From: an uncultured Eubacteriales bacterium
GTDB lineage: Bacteria; Bacillota; Clostridia; Oscillospirales; Acutalibacteraceae
Length of the DNA stretch: 64,000 nucleotides
Direction: 5' to 3'
Assembly (NCBI GenBank): GCA_900315785.1
Contig: ONAL01000004.1
Span: 1 to 64,000, forward strand
Part shown: positions 63,482 through 64,000 of the stretch, one piece after another
How positions within the stretch are numbered: position 1 is the stretch's first letter
How the letters are laid out: the number at the start of each line of letters is the position of its first letter
Position numbers and translations under genes: made by a program
Notes under the pieces: generated by a model
Database searches by the model: none
What the model was told of the DNA's origin: nothing
Seen by the model: only the letters and a program-made list of their open reading frames with translations

Positions 63482-64000
63482 TTATTTTGTCTTTGTTTTT
63501 GCCGTAACTGCTACCCAGTTGCCGTAGTATTTTGCGCCGTCCTTCTTGAGATATGCTCTCACGCGGAAGGTGTATCGTGTGTTCTTTTTGAGCGGCTTCT
63601 TTGTGTATTTGAGCGCGCTCTTGTTGCAGAACTGCGACTTCGAGAACTTCTTGCCGCTCTTGAACTGAATCTCATAGCCCGTTACGTCGGAGAGCTTCTT
63701 TGAGGTCAGCGTAATCGAGTTTTTGGTAGCTTTGGTCGATACCTTAGGCTTAGCCGCGAGAACAAAGGTCGAGGTGATGTTGTAAGGCTCGCCTACAACG
63801 TCTGAGGGTGAGCGCAAGCCGTAGTAATAAGCGTCGCCGTATAAGTTGCCGTCGAATCCGCTCTGAACGGTGAACCAGAACTCAGCGTTCTTGTCCACTG
63901 ACGCTCTGTAAACCTTGGTGTCGGCGTCGCCGTTGATTCTGAGCGTAGCGTTGCTCACGGAGAGGTTGCCGCTGCTGTTGTGCTTGTAAAGGTTTACGTA
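63482..64000 (-). CDS. Secreted fibronectin-III protein, C-terminal part (continues beyond the window)
   Basis: The frame is open to the window edge, so the start and N-terminus lie outside; the GTG at 63958 is not a likely start. Visible residues: a beta-rich region (NLYKHNSSGNLSVSNATLRI, YRASVDKNAEFWFTVQSG) and a C-terminal fibronectin type III-like domain (SKKLSDVTGYEIQFKSG, KNTRYTFRVRAYLKKDG). The Lys/Thr-rich end is like other secreted proteins here. Probably extracellular; function unknown. Confidence 0.7.
   Translation of the reverse strand, partial: YVNLYKHNSSGNLSVSNATLRINGDADTKVYRASVDKNAEFWFTVQSGFDGNLYGDAYYYGLRSPSDVVGEPYNITSTFVLAAKPKVSTKATKNSITLTSKKLSDVTGYEIQFKSGKKFSKSQFCNKSALKYTKKPLKKNTRYTFRVRAYLKKDGAKYYGNWVAVTAKTKTK

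Overview
The window looks like a chromosomal segment of a Gram-positive, gut-type Clostridia, most like the Ruminococcus / Oscillospiraceae group. The signs are sigma-A type promoters with 17-bp spacers, AGGAGG-type ribosome binding sites, a tryptophan T-box, a type III glutamine synthetase, an ammonium transporter fused to a PII domain, and many secreted proteins with Thr/Pro/Glu-rich linkers, leucine-rich, Ig-like and CotH-kinase domains. No rRNA, tRNA, CRISPR array or prophage was seen. Lineage is inferred from gene families only.

Layout: 1-98 is the 3' end of a group II intron. 119-1358 is a secreted esterase gene broken by two frameshifts. 1687-6480 holds a PEP/pyruvate-binding-domain protein, luxS and an alanine/sodium symporter. 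6506-7412 is a PadR plus HAAS-domain regulatory pair. 7805-8815 is an AraC-type regulator just upstream of a giant three-module surface protein (about 8848-19880), which is now split. It is followed by a 51-aa peptide gene and two leucine-rich/BIG2 secreted proteins. 22522-24383 is a two-component system with an inverted-order XRE-REC regulator and a kinase gene stopped by an amber codon. 24622-26137 has a zinc-ribbon membrane protein, a second small peptide related to the first, and an acetyltransferase. 26312-30531 has a TTEAPT-repeat surface protein and a CotH kinase. 30676-33737 has a thioesterase, an arsR / permease / thioredoxin-like cassette, acylphosphatase and a helical-repeat protein. 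33970-34953 is a paralogue of the AraC regulator. 35110-41860 is a complete trpEGDCFBA operon under a Trp T-box. 41862-44245 has a GDSL hydrolase and an internally deleted GH3-like lipoprotein. 44282-48344 has an ECF S component and a three-gene cluster with two different glutamate-cysteine-ligase-type enzymes around a class II amidotransferase. 48563-60420 is a nitrogen-assimilation block: amt-PII and glnN on the minus strand, divergent from gltB-gltD-pyrG. 60620-64000 has a second CotH kinase, a Cys-rich C_GCAxxG_C_C protein and the 3' part of a fibronectin-III secreted protein.

How parts work together: ammonium enters by Amt, is fixed by GlnN and passed to glutamate by GltBD. The divergent glnN and gltB promoters carry the same 18/19-nt element over their -35 boxes. 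Glutamine and glutamate then feed PyrG, TrpG and the gamma-glutamyl ligase cluster. That cluster has a 17-bp-spaced promoter overlapped by two copies of a 19-20 nt element, which suggests a dedicated repressor.

Gene decay or switching is a theme. Three secreted-protein genes carry frameshifts, two of them next to a poly-A tract (A10 in the esterase, A6 at codon 2 of a leucine-rich protein). The histidine kinase has a nonsense codon and a GH3 enzyme has lost its catalytic core. From one sequence I cannot tell phase variation, pseudogenes and assembly error apart.
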